DNA from: an uncultured Clostridia bacterium
GTDB lineage: Bacteria; Bacillota; Clostridia; UMGS1810
Reading direction: 5' to 3'
Length of the DNA stretch: 64,000 nucleotides
Assembly (NCBI GenBank): GCA_934500705.1
Contig: CAKSTI010000016.1
Coordinates: 4,172-68,171, forward strand
The notes under the pieces are model-generated. The model did not search any database. It worked only from the letters and a program-made list of their open reading frames with translations, and had not been told where the DNA came from. The position numbers and the translations under genes were made by a program. Below, one piece after another: positions 26,108 through 33,467 of the stretch (position 1 is its first letter; each line of letters begins with the position of its first letter).

Positions 26108-26992
26108 ATGAAACCAACAGTTTTTACAGGCGCCGCCGTTGCCATAGTAACGCCGTTTAACGAAAGCGGTGTTGACTTTGAAAAGTTCGGCGAGCTGATT
26201 GATTATCAGATAGAAAACGGCACCGACGCCATAGTCGTGTGCGGAACAACCGGCGAGTCGGCAACAATGCCGGACGAGGAGCACATCTCAGTTATTAAAT
26301 ACTGCGTTCAGAGAGTCGCAGGACGTGTGCCCGTAATAGCAGGAGCAGGCACTAACGACACACCGCACTGCATAAGACTCAGCAAAGCTGCTGAGGAGTG
26401 CGGAGCAGATGCGCTTTTGCTTGTTACTCCGTATTACAACAAGACTACGCAAAAGGGTCTTGTAAAGCACTTTACAATGGTTGCAAATTCTGTGAATTTG
26501 CCCATAATTCTATACAGCGTGCCGTCGAGAACGGGCGTAAACATCGCACCGCAAACCGTAAAGAAACTCAGCGAGGTTGAGAACATCGTCGGCATAAAAG
26601 AGGCAAGCGGAAATATATCCCAGGTTGCCAAGATTGCCGAACTCTGCGGTGATGACTTTACGATTTATTCCGGCAATGACGACCAGATTGTGCCGATTAT
26701 GTCGCTCGGCGGTAAGGGCGTTATCTCCGTTCTTTCAAACGTTGTGCCGGCTCAAACGCACGACATTGCGGCAAAGTATCTGGCAGGCGACACAAAGGGC
26801 GCACTCAGCATTCAACTTGAATACCTTGAACTCATAGACGCACTGTTTTGCGAAGTAAACCCCATTCCGGTTAAAACCGCACTCAATATGATGGGGCAGA
26901 ATGTCGGCTCTCTGAGAATGCCGCTGTGCGAAATGACAGAGGAAAACGAGGAAAAATTGAGAAACGTACTCAAAAAGTACAAATTGATATAA
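26108..26992 (+). CDS. dapA: 4-hydroxy-tetrahydrodipicolinate synthase
   Basis: A 294-residue TIM-barrel aldolase condensing pyruvate with aspartate semialdehyde. The ATG at 26108 follows CGGAGG. Motifs: VCGTTGESATM, the tyrosine in VTPYYNKTTQKG and the Schiff-base lysine in VGIKEASGNI. It follows asd by 19 bp. Confidence 0.95.
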   Translation: MKPTVFTGAAVAIVTPFNESGVDFEKFGELIDYQIENGTDAIVVCGTTGESATMPDEEHISVIKYCVQRVAGRVPVIAGAGTNDTPHCIRLSKAAEECGADALLLVTPYYNKTTQKGLVKHFTMVANSVNLPIILYSVPSRTGVNIAPQTVKKLSEVENIVGIKEASGNISQVAKIAELCGDDFTIYSGNDDQIVPIMSLGGKGVISVLSNVVPAQTHDIAAKYLAGDTKGALSIQLEYLELIDALFCEVNPIPVKTALNMMGQNVGSLRMPLCEMTEENEEKLRNVLKKYKLI

Positions 26993-27007
26993 CTAAAAAC
27001 AAGGTGT

Positions 27008-27028
27008 CCTCCGCCTTTGCGGCGGAGG
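27008..27028 (+). terminator. GC-rich hairpin between dapA and dapB
   Basis: CCTCCGCC (27008-27015) pairs with GGCGGAGG (27021-27028) around TTTGC; a weak T run (TCTGTTTT) follows. The 5' arm is also complementary to the dapB ribosome site (CGGAGGG at about 27039), so it could act as a partial terminator, as mRNA processing protection, or on dapB translation. Confidence 0.55.
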
Positions 27029-27052
27029 GCTCTGTTTTCGGAGGGATAACTT

Positions 27053-27805
27053 ATGACAAAAATAATACTCAGCGGCTGTAACGGGCATATGGGGCAGGTG
27101 ATTGCAAGGCTTGCGTCAACCGACGAAAGCGTTAAAATCGTGCTCGGCTGTGACATCAATACACAGATGAAAAATTCGTTTTCCGTGTGTTCGTCGCTTG
27201 ACGATGCTGATGCCGCCGATGCAGTGATAGATTTTTCTCACCCGAGTAATTTTGAAAACGTTGTGTCGTACTGCAAGCGTACCAAAACTCCGCTTGTAAT
27301 GGCAACTACCGGTCTTTCCGACGAGCAGAAGGCGGAGCTTGTTTCTCTCTCCGAGGACGTTGCGGTGTTTTTCAGCGCAAATATGTCTCTCGGCGTGAAT
27401 TTGCTTGTAAGCCTTGCCAAAAAAGCGGCGGAAATTCTCGGCGACAGCTTCGACATAGAGATAATAGAAAAACATCATAACCAAAAGATAGACGCTCCGA
27501 GCGGCACTGCGCTTATGATTGCCGATGAGCTTTCCGAGTCGCTGTCCGAAACTCCCAAATACGTCTACGACCGCCACAGCGTGCGCCGCAAACGTTCCAA
27601 AAACGAGATAGGCATACACTCCGTAAGAGGCGGAACAATAGTCGGTGAGCACGATGTCATCTTTGCCGGAACCGATGAGATTGTCGAAATAAGGCATACC
27701 GCTATGAGTAAGGAAATCTTTGCCGCAGGCAGTCTTAAAGCCGCAAAGTTCATAAGCGGAAAAAAAGCCGGAATGTATGATATGGCAGATATTGTAAAAG
27801 AGTAA
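27053..27805 (+). CDS. dapB: 4-hydroxy-tetrahydrodipicolinate reductase
   Basis: A 250-residue NAD(P)H reductase, next step after DapA in diaminopimelate synthesis. Visible: ILSGCNGHMGQVIARL (cofactor loop), the FSHPSNFENVV and ATTGLSDEQ segments, and the catalytic motif IEKHHNQKIDAPSGTAL. GGAGGG precedes the ATG. A terminator follows immediately. Confidence 0.95.
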   Translation: MTKIILSGCNGHMGQVIARLASTDESVKIVLGCDINTQMKNSFSVCSSLDDADAADAVIDFSHPSNFENVVSYCKRTKTPLVMATTGLSDEQKAELVSLSEDVAVFFSANMSLGVNLLVSLAKKAAEILGDSFDIEIIEKHHNQKIDAPSGTALMIADELSESLSETPKYVYDRHSVRRKRSKNEIGIHSVRGGTIVGEHDVIFAGTDEIVEIRHTAMSKEIFAAGSLKAAKFISGKKAGMYDMADIVKE

Positions 27806-27831
27806 TATTTGCCCCCTGATGTTCATATCTT

Positions 27832-27862
27832 AAACCATCGTATTATGTACGGTGGTTTTTTT
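27832..27862 (+). terminator. Terminator between dapB and the ACT-domain gene
   Basis: AAACCATCGT (27832-27841) pairs with ACGGTGGTTT (27849-27858, one G-U) around a 7-nt loop, followed by seven T. The T run ends directly at the first ATG of the next gene, so read-through control of that gene is likely. Confidence 0.75.
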
Positions 27863-28339
27863 ATGGAGATGATGACATTGTATAGGTTAAATGACAGCAT
27901 ATGCGTGCGTGACGACGTGACTATGATAACGATAGACAACCTCTCCGGTGATAACCGTGTTATGGCGTCCGTTCTGTGCGAAATTGCCAAAATGGATATG
28001 GATATTGACATTTTAGACTACCACAACAGCTACAAGGGCAGCAAGCTGACAATTCTTGTGGAAAACAGCGGAATACTGCGCATAACCGGAGCCGTGGGAA
28101 TGTTTAAAGACAAGATGAAAGGCTTAATCTGCGACGTTTACTGCCTTAATACCGCCGTGACCGTGGCAACGCAGAAAACCCCTCTTGATGACGCCGCCGC
28201 AATTATGCGTGCGTTCTCGCACGGCGGCATAGAGCTTTACCACCTTTTTTCCGGCAGTGCGGGCATAACGCTTGTAATAAATGAGGCGTACACCGACCGT
28301 GCGTGCTCTGTTTTGGAAAAGATATTCAAAAAAATGTGA
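27863..28339 (+). CDS. Orphan double ACT-domain protein (aspartokinase-regulatory type)
   Basis: About 158 residues, with two ACT-like repeats: one from VTMITIDNLSGDNRVMASVLC to LTILVEN, another from AVTVATQKTPLDDAAAIMRAF to GITLVINEAY. The pattern resembles the C-terminal regulatory tandem ACT of aspartate kinase, without any kinase domain. Next to asd-dapA-dapB this suggests sensing of lysine, threonine or another amino acid. The exact start is unclear: ATG at 27863, 27869 and 27872, and TTG at 27878, are possible; GGAG in the first codons suits the TTG. It lies directly behind a terminator-like hairpin with no room for a promoter of its own. Confidence 0.65.
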   Translation: MEMMTLYRLNDSICVRDDVTMITIDNLSGDNRVMASVLCEIAKMDMDIDILDYHNSYKGSKLTILVENSGILRITGAVGMFKDKMKGLICDVYCLNTAVTVATQKTPLDDAAAIMRAFSHGGIELYHLFSGSAGITLVINEAYTDRACSVLEKIFKKM

Positions 28340-28369
28340 CAAATTTTTGCATTTTGTTTATATTTCACC

Positions 28370-28398
28370 TTGTAACTTGCCTTATTATGTGTTAAAAT
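28370..28398 (+). promoter_or_regulatory. Promoter of the Fe-S scaffold/GGGtGRT operon
   Basis: TTGTAA (28370-28375), 17 bp, TAAAAT (28393-28398), about 40 bp before the start codon, with AAAGGGG as ribosome site. Confidence 0.65.
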
Positions 28399-28437
28399 AT
28401 CAGTATAATTTTATAATGGCAAGAAAGGGGTAAAAAA

Positions 28438-29130
28438 ATGATTTACAGTGCAGAAGTTGAGAATATGTGTGTAGTTAAAAAGGGCGCAAATCACGGCCCG
28501 GCTCCTATTCCGCAGGAAGGTCAGTGGACCAAATCCAAGGAAATTAAGGACGTTTCGGGTCTTACACACGGTGTTGGTTGGTGCGCTCCCCAGCAGGGTG
28601 CTTGTAAGCTCACATTAAACGTTAAGGAAGGTATTATCCAGGAGGCTCTCGTTGAGACTATCGGCTGTTCCGGTATGACTCACTCCGCAGCTATGGCCTC
28701 GGAAATTCTCCCCGGTAAGACAATCCTTGAAGCACTCAATACAGACCTTGTCTGTGATGCTATCAACACAGCTATGAGAGAGCTTTTCCTCCAAATTGTT
28801 TACGGAAGAACACAGACGGCTTTCTCCGAGGGCGGTCTGCCCATCGGCGCAGGACTCGAAGACCTCGGTAAGGGTCTGAGAAGCCAGGTAGGTACAATGT
28901 ACGGCACACTTGCTAAGGGTTCAAGATACCTCGAAATGGCAGAAGGCTACGTAACCGACATTGCGCTCGACGGCGACGATGAAATTATCGGCTACAAGTT
29001 CGTTCACCTCGGCAAAATGATGGAAATGGTTAAAAAGGGTATGGACGCAAACGAGGCACTCGAAAAGGCAAGCGGTCAGTACGGAAGAATTGACGATGCC
29101 GTTAAGTTTGTAGACCCCAGAAAAGAATAA
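28438..29130 (+). CDS. Iron-sulfur cluster assembly scaffold-like protein (GGGtGRT partner)
   Basis: A 230-residue soluble protein related to NifU/IscU-type scaffolds. Conserved cysteines stand in GVGWCAPQQGACKLTLN and in ETIGCSGMTHSAAMASEIL, where the second pattern is the NifU-like Cys-Ser-Gly-x-Thr site; AINTAMRELFLQIVYGRTQTAF follows. It is always expected beside the GGGtGRT protein, here 17 bp downstream, in anaerobic Bacillota. Codons are strongly biased, suggesting high expression. The cluster type carried and the recipient protein are unknown; the scaffold role is inferred from family resemblance. Confidence 0.8.
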   Translation: MIYSAEVENMCVVKKGANHGPAPIPQEGQWTKSKEIKDVSGLTHGVGWCAPQQGACKLTLNVKEGIIQEALVETIGCSGMTHSAAMASEILPGKTILEALNTDLVCDAINTAMRELFLQIVYGRTQTAFSEGGLPIGAGLEDLGKGLRSQVGTMYGTLAKGSRYLEMAEGYVTDIALDGDDEIIGYKFVHLGKMMEMVKKGMDANEALEKASGQYGRIDDAVKFVDPRKE

Positions 29131-29147
29131 TAGAGGAGGACGTTACG

Positions 29148-30149
29148 ATGGCTTTATTTGAGAGTTACGAGAGAAGAATAGATAACATTAATGCAGTTCT
29201 TAACGCAAACGGAATAGCTTCCATAGAAGAAGCAAAGAAAATTTGCGATGACAAAGGTATCGACCCCTATACAATAGTCAAGGGTATTCAGCCGATTTGC
29301 TTTGAAAATGCCGCTTGGGCATATGTTGTGGGCGCAGCGCTTGCAATAAAGAGAGGCTGCAAAAATGCGGCTGACGCAGCGGAAGTTATCGGCGAAGGCC
29401 TTCAAGCATTCTGCATAAAGGGTTCTGTTGCCGACGACAGAAAGGTTGGCCTCGGTCACGGTAACCTCGGCGCAATGCTTTTGAGAGAGGAAACAAAGTG
29501 CTTTGCATTCCTGGCAGGTCACGAGTCTTTTGCGGCAGCAGAGGGCGCAATCGGTATTGCAAGAAGTGCAAACAAAGTTAGAAAAGAACCCCTTAAAGTA
29601 ATACTTAACGGTCTTGGTAAAGACGCCGCTCAGATTATATCGAGAATTAACGGGTTTACATATGTTCAGACTCAGTTTGACTACGGCACGGGCGAGCTTA
29701 AAATCGTTAGAGAAAAAGCATACTCAAACGGTGAGAGAGCAGAAGTTCGCTGCTACGGTGCAGACGATGTCCGTGAGGGCGTTGCAATAATGCACCACGA
29801 GGGCGTGGACGTTTCAATCACAGGTAACTCCACCAACCCCACAAGGTTCCAGCACCCCGTTGCAGGAACATATAAGAAGGAGTGCAACGCACTCGGCAAG
29901 AAGTACTTCTCCGTTGCTTCCGGCGGCGGTACAGGAAGAACACTCCACCCGGATAATATGGCTGCCGGCCCCGCATCTTACGGTATGACAGATACTCTCG
30001 GCAGAATGCACTCCGACGCACAGTTTGCAGGTTCGTCCTCTGTTCCGGCTCACGTTGAAATGATGGGCTTTTTGGGAATAGGCAACAACCCGATGGTAGG
30101 CGCTACCGTTGCAGTTGCGGTTGCTGTTCAGGAATGTATGAATAAGTAA
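29148..30149 (+). CDS. GGGtGRT protein (function unknown)
   Basis: A 333-residue protein of the family named after its glycine motif, seen here as SVASGGGTGRTLHPDN. Other marks are GLGHGNLGAMLLREETKC, the EGAIGIARSANKVR helix and GFLGIGNNPMVGATVAVAV near the C-terminus. No known catalytic family is recognised. It is coupled to the Fe-S scaffold gene (17 bp) and ends at a strong convergent terminator. The pair is conserved and apparently highly expressed in anaerobes, but no reaction has been assigned that I can name with confidence. Confidence 0.85.
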   Translation: MALFESYERRIDNINAVLNANGIASIEEAKKICDDKGIDPYTIVKGIQPICFENAAWAYVVGAALAIKRGCKNAADAAEVIGEGLQAFCIKGSVADDRKVGLGHGNLGAMLLREETKCFAFLAGHESFAAAEGAIGIARSANKVRKEPLKVILNGLGKDAAQIISRINGFTYVQTQFDYGTGELKIVREKAYSNGERAEVRCYGADDVREGVAIMHHEGVDVSITGNSTNPTRFQHPVAGTYKKECNALGKKYFSVASGGGTGRTLHPDNMAAGPASYGMTDTLGRMHSDAQFAGSSSVPAHVEMMGFLGIGNNPMVGATVAVAVAVQECMNK

Positions 30150-30177
30150 TAAGTCCTTTTGGTTTTAAGGCAAAATG

Positions 30178-30221
30178 AAACAGACACATCAAAGGAATTT
30201 CCGATGATGTGTCTGTTTTTT
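30178..30221. terminator. Convergent terminator
   Basis: AAACAGACACATCA (30178-30191) pairs with TGATGTGTCTGTTT (30205-30218); T run on the plus strand. It terminates the GGGtGRT operon and lies against the stop codon of the opposing stalk-domain gene. Confidence 0.85.
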
Positions 30222-30986
30222 CTATTTTGAAAATGTAACCCATACTTCATTGTACTCTGCGGTGAAGGTAACAAAGATAAGCGAAGTGCCCTTTGAAAGA
30301 GTAAATCTCATCTTTACATCTTCCTCCTCGACGTTACTTTCTTTCCAACCGTTTTCCAACAAATAGCATACGTAATCAGCCAAGTGAGTGCGACCGCTAA
30401 GGTCAATACAGTCATATGCATATATGTAGGTTTTTTGGTCAGGTGTGTATATCTCTTTTGCCTTGACGCCCGTTATAGCGGTGTAATCGGGTATTTCTGT
30501 TTCGGGGTAGTATAAGTCGGTTTCCGGGTAGGTTTTGTCAGGTGTTGCATTTGACGGTTTGCCCGTTGTAATGACAACGGTATTTGCCGTACCGTCCCAG
30601 TCAATGCCAATGTTGAAAGCCTCGGATATTGCCCTTATCGGTACTAATGTTCTGTTATTTACGACACAGGCAGGGCTGTCAAGCGTTACAGACGAACCGT
30701 TGACATACATTTGGGGGTCGTTTATCGTCAAAATGATAACGGTGCTTTCCTTAATAGATGTTACTGTCTGCGTGTTTTCGTTCCAATAGACGGTTGCACC
30801 AATCGCCTCAAAAATTGCACGGAGCGGAACCATTGTCCTGTCGTTGATTAACAGCGGCGGTACGTCGAAATCAATTTGCCGACCGTCAATTTTTACGGTT
30901 ATGCCGTTGTTTGCCGTTGCGGTAGTTGAGCCTGTCAGTGATAATACCGTCAAAATCAGGCATAACACTTTTTTGATGTTTTTCAT
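30222..30986 (-). CDS. Secreted protein with copper-amine-oxidase N-terminal-like (stalk) domain
   Basis: A 254-residue secreted protein. The ATG at 30986 follows AAAGAGG and begins a KNIKK-LCLILTVLSLTGS signal peptide. Residues about 30-135 form a stalk domain with two typical repeats: VPPLLINDRTMVPLRAIFEAIG and ACVVNNRTLVPIRAISEAF. A low-complexity proline/tyrosine linker (about 140-165) leads to an about 80-residue C-terminal domain with no family I recognise. It is not an oxidase; stalk domains are found on extracellular proteins of Clostridia. It has a long structured leader (see 31022 and 31109) and a promoter motif shared with the neighbouring DeoR/GpsA-like promoters. Confidence 0.8.
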   Translation of the reverse strand: MKNIKKVLCLILTVLSLTGSTTATANNGITVKIDGRQIDFDVPPLLINDRTMVPLRAIFEAIGATVYWNENTQTVTSIKESTVIILTINDPQMYVNGSSVTLDSPACVVNNRTLVPIRAISEAFNIGIDWDGTANTVVITTGKPSNATPDKTYPETDLYYPETEIPDYTAITGVKAKEIYTPDQKTYIYAYDCIDLSGRTHLADYVCYLLENGWKESNVEEEDVKMRFTLSKGTSLIFVTFTAEYNEVWVTFSK

Positions 30987-31021
30987 ATTTAAGCCTCTTT
31001 CGATATTTAAGCTCACACAAT

Positions 31022-31056
31022 AAAAAATGCGTGGCAACAGAAAACGTCACCACGCA
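31022..31056 (-). terminator. Attenuator-like hairpin in the stalk-gene leader
   Basis: On the minus strand TGCGTGG pairs with CCACGCA (arms 31050-31056 and 31028-31034), followed by six T. It lies about 35 nt before the RBS of the stalk gene and about 180 nt after its likely promoter, so it could stop transcription conditionally. It might instead be the late terminator of the deoR gene. Confidence 0.6.
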
Positions 31057-31108
31057 CAAAAACGAGGCTTGATTTCTGTCACCACAACAACAATCTCAAA
31101 ATATGAAT

Positions 31109-31165
31109 ATTACACAACCATATTTAAGCCTGCGTTTTTTGCAAAACACAACTTGGTTGTATAAT
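31109..31165 (-). promoter_or_regulatory. Structured leader stem upstream of the stalk gene
   Basis: ATTACACAACCA (31109-31120) and TGGTTGTATAAT (31154-31165) are complementary (one G-U) and enclose 33 nt, forming a closing stem in the 250-nt minus-strand leader. No known riboswitch consensus was recognised. It may be a regulatory RNA working with the attenuator at 31022. Confidence 0.4.
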
Positions 31166-31241
31166 ATTGTTTGCATCAGAAAAAAAGATATTCGCAAAAA
31201 TATCCAATCAGAACATTTGAAATTGTCATTGTGGTGAACAT

Positions 31242-31270
31242 AGTATACCACTGTAGGTGTCAAAAATCAA
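31242..31270 (-). promoter_or_regulatory. Promoter of the stalk-domain gene
   Basis: Minus strand TTGATT (31265-31270), 17 bp, TATACT (31242-31247). GTGGTGAAC at 31231-31239 overlaps the start; the same nonamer occurs in the GpsA-like promoter at 32144-32152. Confidence 0.55.
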
Positions 31271-31323
31271 TACTTTTCGGAGTCTTTTGGAAAATTTCTT
31301 TAAAAATAACTTTCGCATCACAT

Positions 31324-32049
31324 CTACGCATTATCCTTTATTCCGCTCAAATCCCTGTCGCAGATTACGCCGTCCAGTTCATTGATGTTGCACACGGAGA
31401 ACAAAAACGTCTTTCCGATTTTTGAGTTGTCACACATAAAATATCTCTGCCGTGCACGTTCGAGCATCGCAAGGCGCAGTTCGGTTTCCGACTCCGAAAA
31501 GTCCGTTATATCTCCGTTTGCACCAAGTCCCTGTGACGAAAAAAACAGAAAATCGGCGTTCATACTTTTTATTGTATTCAGCGCTATTGAGCCGGTGAAT
31601 GCAAGGGAATTGCTCACAAGTTTGCCGCCGGTGCAATATGCCTTTATGTGCCTTTGCGATAGGGTGGTGAGAGCCTTTATTCCGTTGGTTATGACGGTGA
31701 CGTTCTGCTCAGTTTCAATGTAATTTGCTATAAAAGACGCAGTTGACGAGGCGTCGAGAAACACGGTACTGCCGGGAGTTATGAGCTTTGCCGCCCGTCG
31801 TGCGAGCGACATTTTAATATTCTCGTTAAAATTTTCCCTCACCGCAAGCGGAACGTCACGGTTATCGTGCGTAACTATGGAAACACCGCCGTAACAGGTG
31901 CTCACAAGGCCGTCGTTTTCCAGTTTTTTAAGGTCACGCCTTACGGTGACAGCGGAAACATACAGCCTTTTTGCCAAGTCGTTAGGGGTGCAATATTTCT
32001 CCCGTGTCAGTATTTCCATTATGCTGTCCAATCGTTCATTTTTAATCAT
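31324..32049 (-). CDS. DeoR/GlpR family transcriptional regulator
   Basis: A 241-residue DeoR-type repressor. The N-terminal winged helix spans residues about 1-55 (ERLDSIMEILTREKY, then YVSAVTVRRDLKKLENDG). The C-terminal sensor domain (isomerase-like) has STVFLDASSTASFIANYI and VITNGIKALTTL. Such regulators respond to phosphorylated sugars or sugar alcohols. It is divergent from the GpsA-like dehydrogenase gene, which it probably controls together with itself through the 148-bp shared region. Confidence 0.9.
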   Translation of the reverse strand: MIKNERLDSIMEILTREKYCTPNDLAKRLYVSAVTVRRDLKKLENDGLVSTCYGGVSIVTHDNRDVPLAVRENFNENIKMSLARRAAKLITPGSTVFLDASSTASFIANYIETEQNVTVITNGIKALTTLSQRHIKAYCTGGKLVSNSLAFTGSIALNTIKSMNADFLFFSSQGLGANGDITDFSESETELRLAMLERARQRYFMCDNSKIGKTFLFSVCNINELDGVICDRDLSGIKDNA

Positions 32050-32081
32050 AAATAATCACAACCTGTGTCTGTTTTTGTTTT

Positions 32082-32110
32082 ATTGTACCACTTTTTTGAG
32101 CAATTCGCAA
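32082..32110 (-). promoter_or_regulatory. Promoter of deoR-type gene
   Basis: Minus strand TTGCGA (32105-32110), 17 bp, TACAAT (32082-32087). An AAGTGG half-site lies at the -10, resembling the GTGG motifs of the divergent promoter. Confidence 0.6.
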
Positions 32111-32136
32111 TATGTAAATCATATTTTTGAATATTG

Positions 32137-32165
32137 TTGACAAGTGGTGAACGTGGTGCTAAAAT
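32137..32165 (+). promoter_or_regulatory. Promoter of the GpsA-like gene with GTGGTG direct repeat
   Basis: TTGACA (32137-32142), 17 bp, TAAAAT (32160-32165). The spacer contains GTGGTGAACGTGGTG (32144-32158), a direct repeat that is a candidate DeoR operator. Confidence 0.7.
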
Positions 32166-32197
32166 CAAAGCGAAAATTACAGAAATGGGGGATAAAA

Positions 32198-33220
32198 ATG
32201 ATAATTACAATAGTCGGAGCAGGAATGATGGGGTCGGCAATGGCAACCCCGGCGGCGGACAACGGACACACGGTAAGGCTTGTGGGCACGCCGCTGGACA
32301 GGGAGATTATAGACCGTGCACAAAAGGACGGCTACCATAAGACGTTAAAAAGGCAGCTGCCGGCAGGGACTGAGTGTTATCAGATTGAACAGCTTGCCAA
32401 TGCGCTTGACGGCTGCGGACTCCTTATAGGCGGAGTAAGCAGTTTTGGCGTGGAGTGGTTCGGCAGTGAGGTATTGCCCAAAATACCCAAAAGTTTGCCC
32501 GTTCTTTCCATAACAAAGGGTATGCACGCAGACGGAGAGGGCAACTTTACGCCGTTTCCCGACTACCTTGGAGCAAAACCGGGTTGCGGGGGATTGTCGC
32601 TGAATGCGGTAGGCGGTCCTTGCATTAGCTTTGAACTGGCGGACAGACATCAGACCTTTGTTGCGTTTTGCGGCCACGATAAGGAAATGCTCAAAAAAAT
32701 CAAGTCTGTGCTTGCCACCGACTACTACCACATTAACATCACAGACGACGTTGCCGGACTCGAAATGGCGGTTGCTATGAAAAATGCGTATGCCCTCGGC
32801 GTTGCGCTGGCAATAGGTATGGCGGAGGCAGAAAACGGCATCGGCTGTAAGGAACACTACAATCCGCAGGCGGCGCTCTTTGCGCAGAGTGTTCGTGAAA
32901 CAATCAGGCTCTTAAAAATCGCAGGCGGACGTGAGAATGAAATTCTGTATAACGCAGGCGACCTGTACGTTACAGTGTTCGGCGGACGTACACGAATGAT
33001 AGGAACACTTCTCGGACGTGGAATGAGGTATAGCCAAGCGAGAGAGAAATTAAAGGACGTGACGTTGGAGTCCGTGGCAATAGCACAGGTTATGATTGAA
33101 GCGTTAAAGCGCCGTGGAGAGGATTTGAGCGAATTTCCGCTCCTGTGCCACATCTACGATATGATTACAAAAAATATCACGGCAGACGTTCCGTGGACGA
33201 GTTTTGAAAAGACAGAATAA
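32198..33220 (+). CDS. GpsA-like NAD(P)-dependent glycerol-3-phosphate dehydrogenase
   Basis: A 341-residue dehydrogenase. The ATG at 32198 follows GGGGGAT and opens with the Rossmann motif ITIVGAGMMGSAM. SITKGM and SLNAVGGPCISFELA correspond to the GpsA substrate-side motifs, and AVAMKNAYALGVALAIGM contains the conserved lysine. The overall match to GpsA is partial, so the substrate may be another sugar or polyol phosphate. It is not next to plsY/der as housekeeping gpsA usually is, but divergent from a DeoR regulator, suggesting an inducible catabolic role. glpK or glpF are not nearby. Confidence 0.75.
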   Translation: MIITIVGAGMMGSAMATPAADNGHTVRLVGTPLDREIIDRAQKDGYHKTLKRQLPAGTECYQIEQLANALDGCGLLIGGVSSFGVEWFGSEVLPKIPKSLPVLSITKGMHADGEGNFTPFPDYLGAKPGCGGLSLNAVGGPCISFELADRHQTFVAFCGHDKEMLKKIKSVLATDYYHINITDDVAGLEMAVAMKNAYALGVALAIGMAEAENGIGCKEHYNPQAALFAQSVRETIRLLKIAGGRENEILYNAGDLYVTVFGGRTRMIGTLLGRGMRYSQAREKLKDVTLESVAIAQVMIEALKRRGEDLSEFPLLCHIYDMITKNITADVPWTSFEKTE

Positions 33221-33328
33221 CAAAATATTAATGCTCTTGGTCGGAAGACAGCTAATACAATCTTCTATCCAAGGGGAATATGCTGCACAAATGCACGTGA
33301 GTATTTTGAATTCTGAGGTGCACAGCTA

Positions 33329-33357
33329 TTGACAAACATACCAATTTAATGTATTAT
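33329..33357 (+). promoter_or_regulatory. Promoter of glutamine synthetase III gene
   Basis: Consensus TTGACA (33329-33334), 17 bp, TATTAT (33352-33357). The transcript has an about 104-nt leader. Confidence 0.8.
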
Positions 33358-33395
33358 AGTACCAACGGTAAAAAAATCTGCTGTTTGTGCAAATC

Positions 33396-33431
33396 GGCGC
33401 TGGGATTTATTGTCGCAGCGCCTTGTTTTTG
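33396..33431 (+). terminator. Attenuator-like hairpin in the glutamine synthetase leader
   Basis: GGCGCTG (33396-33402) pairs with CAGCGCC (33416-33422), followed by TTGTTTTTG. It lies between the promoter and the RBS, suggesting control by transcription termination. No ANTAR-type double hairpin or known glutamine riboswitch is evident. Confidence 0.55.
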
Positions 33432-33467
33432 CCGTCAGCTCCATACAAAACTGCGGAGGTATAACAA

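Noticed and set aside
30222..30986. Annotation as a copper amine oxidase
   Set aside because: Only the N-terminal stalk-like domain is present, without the catalytic topaquinone domain.
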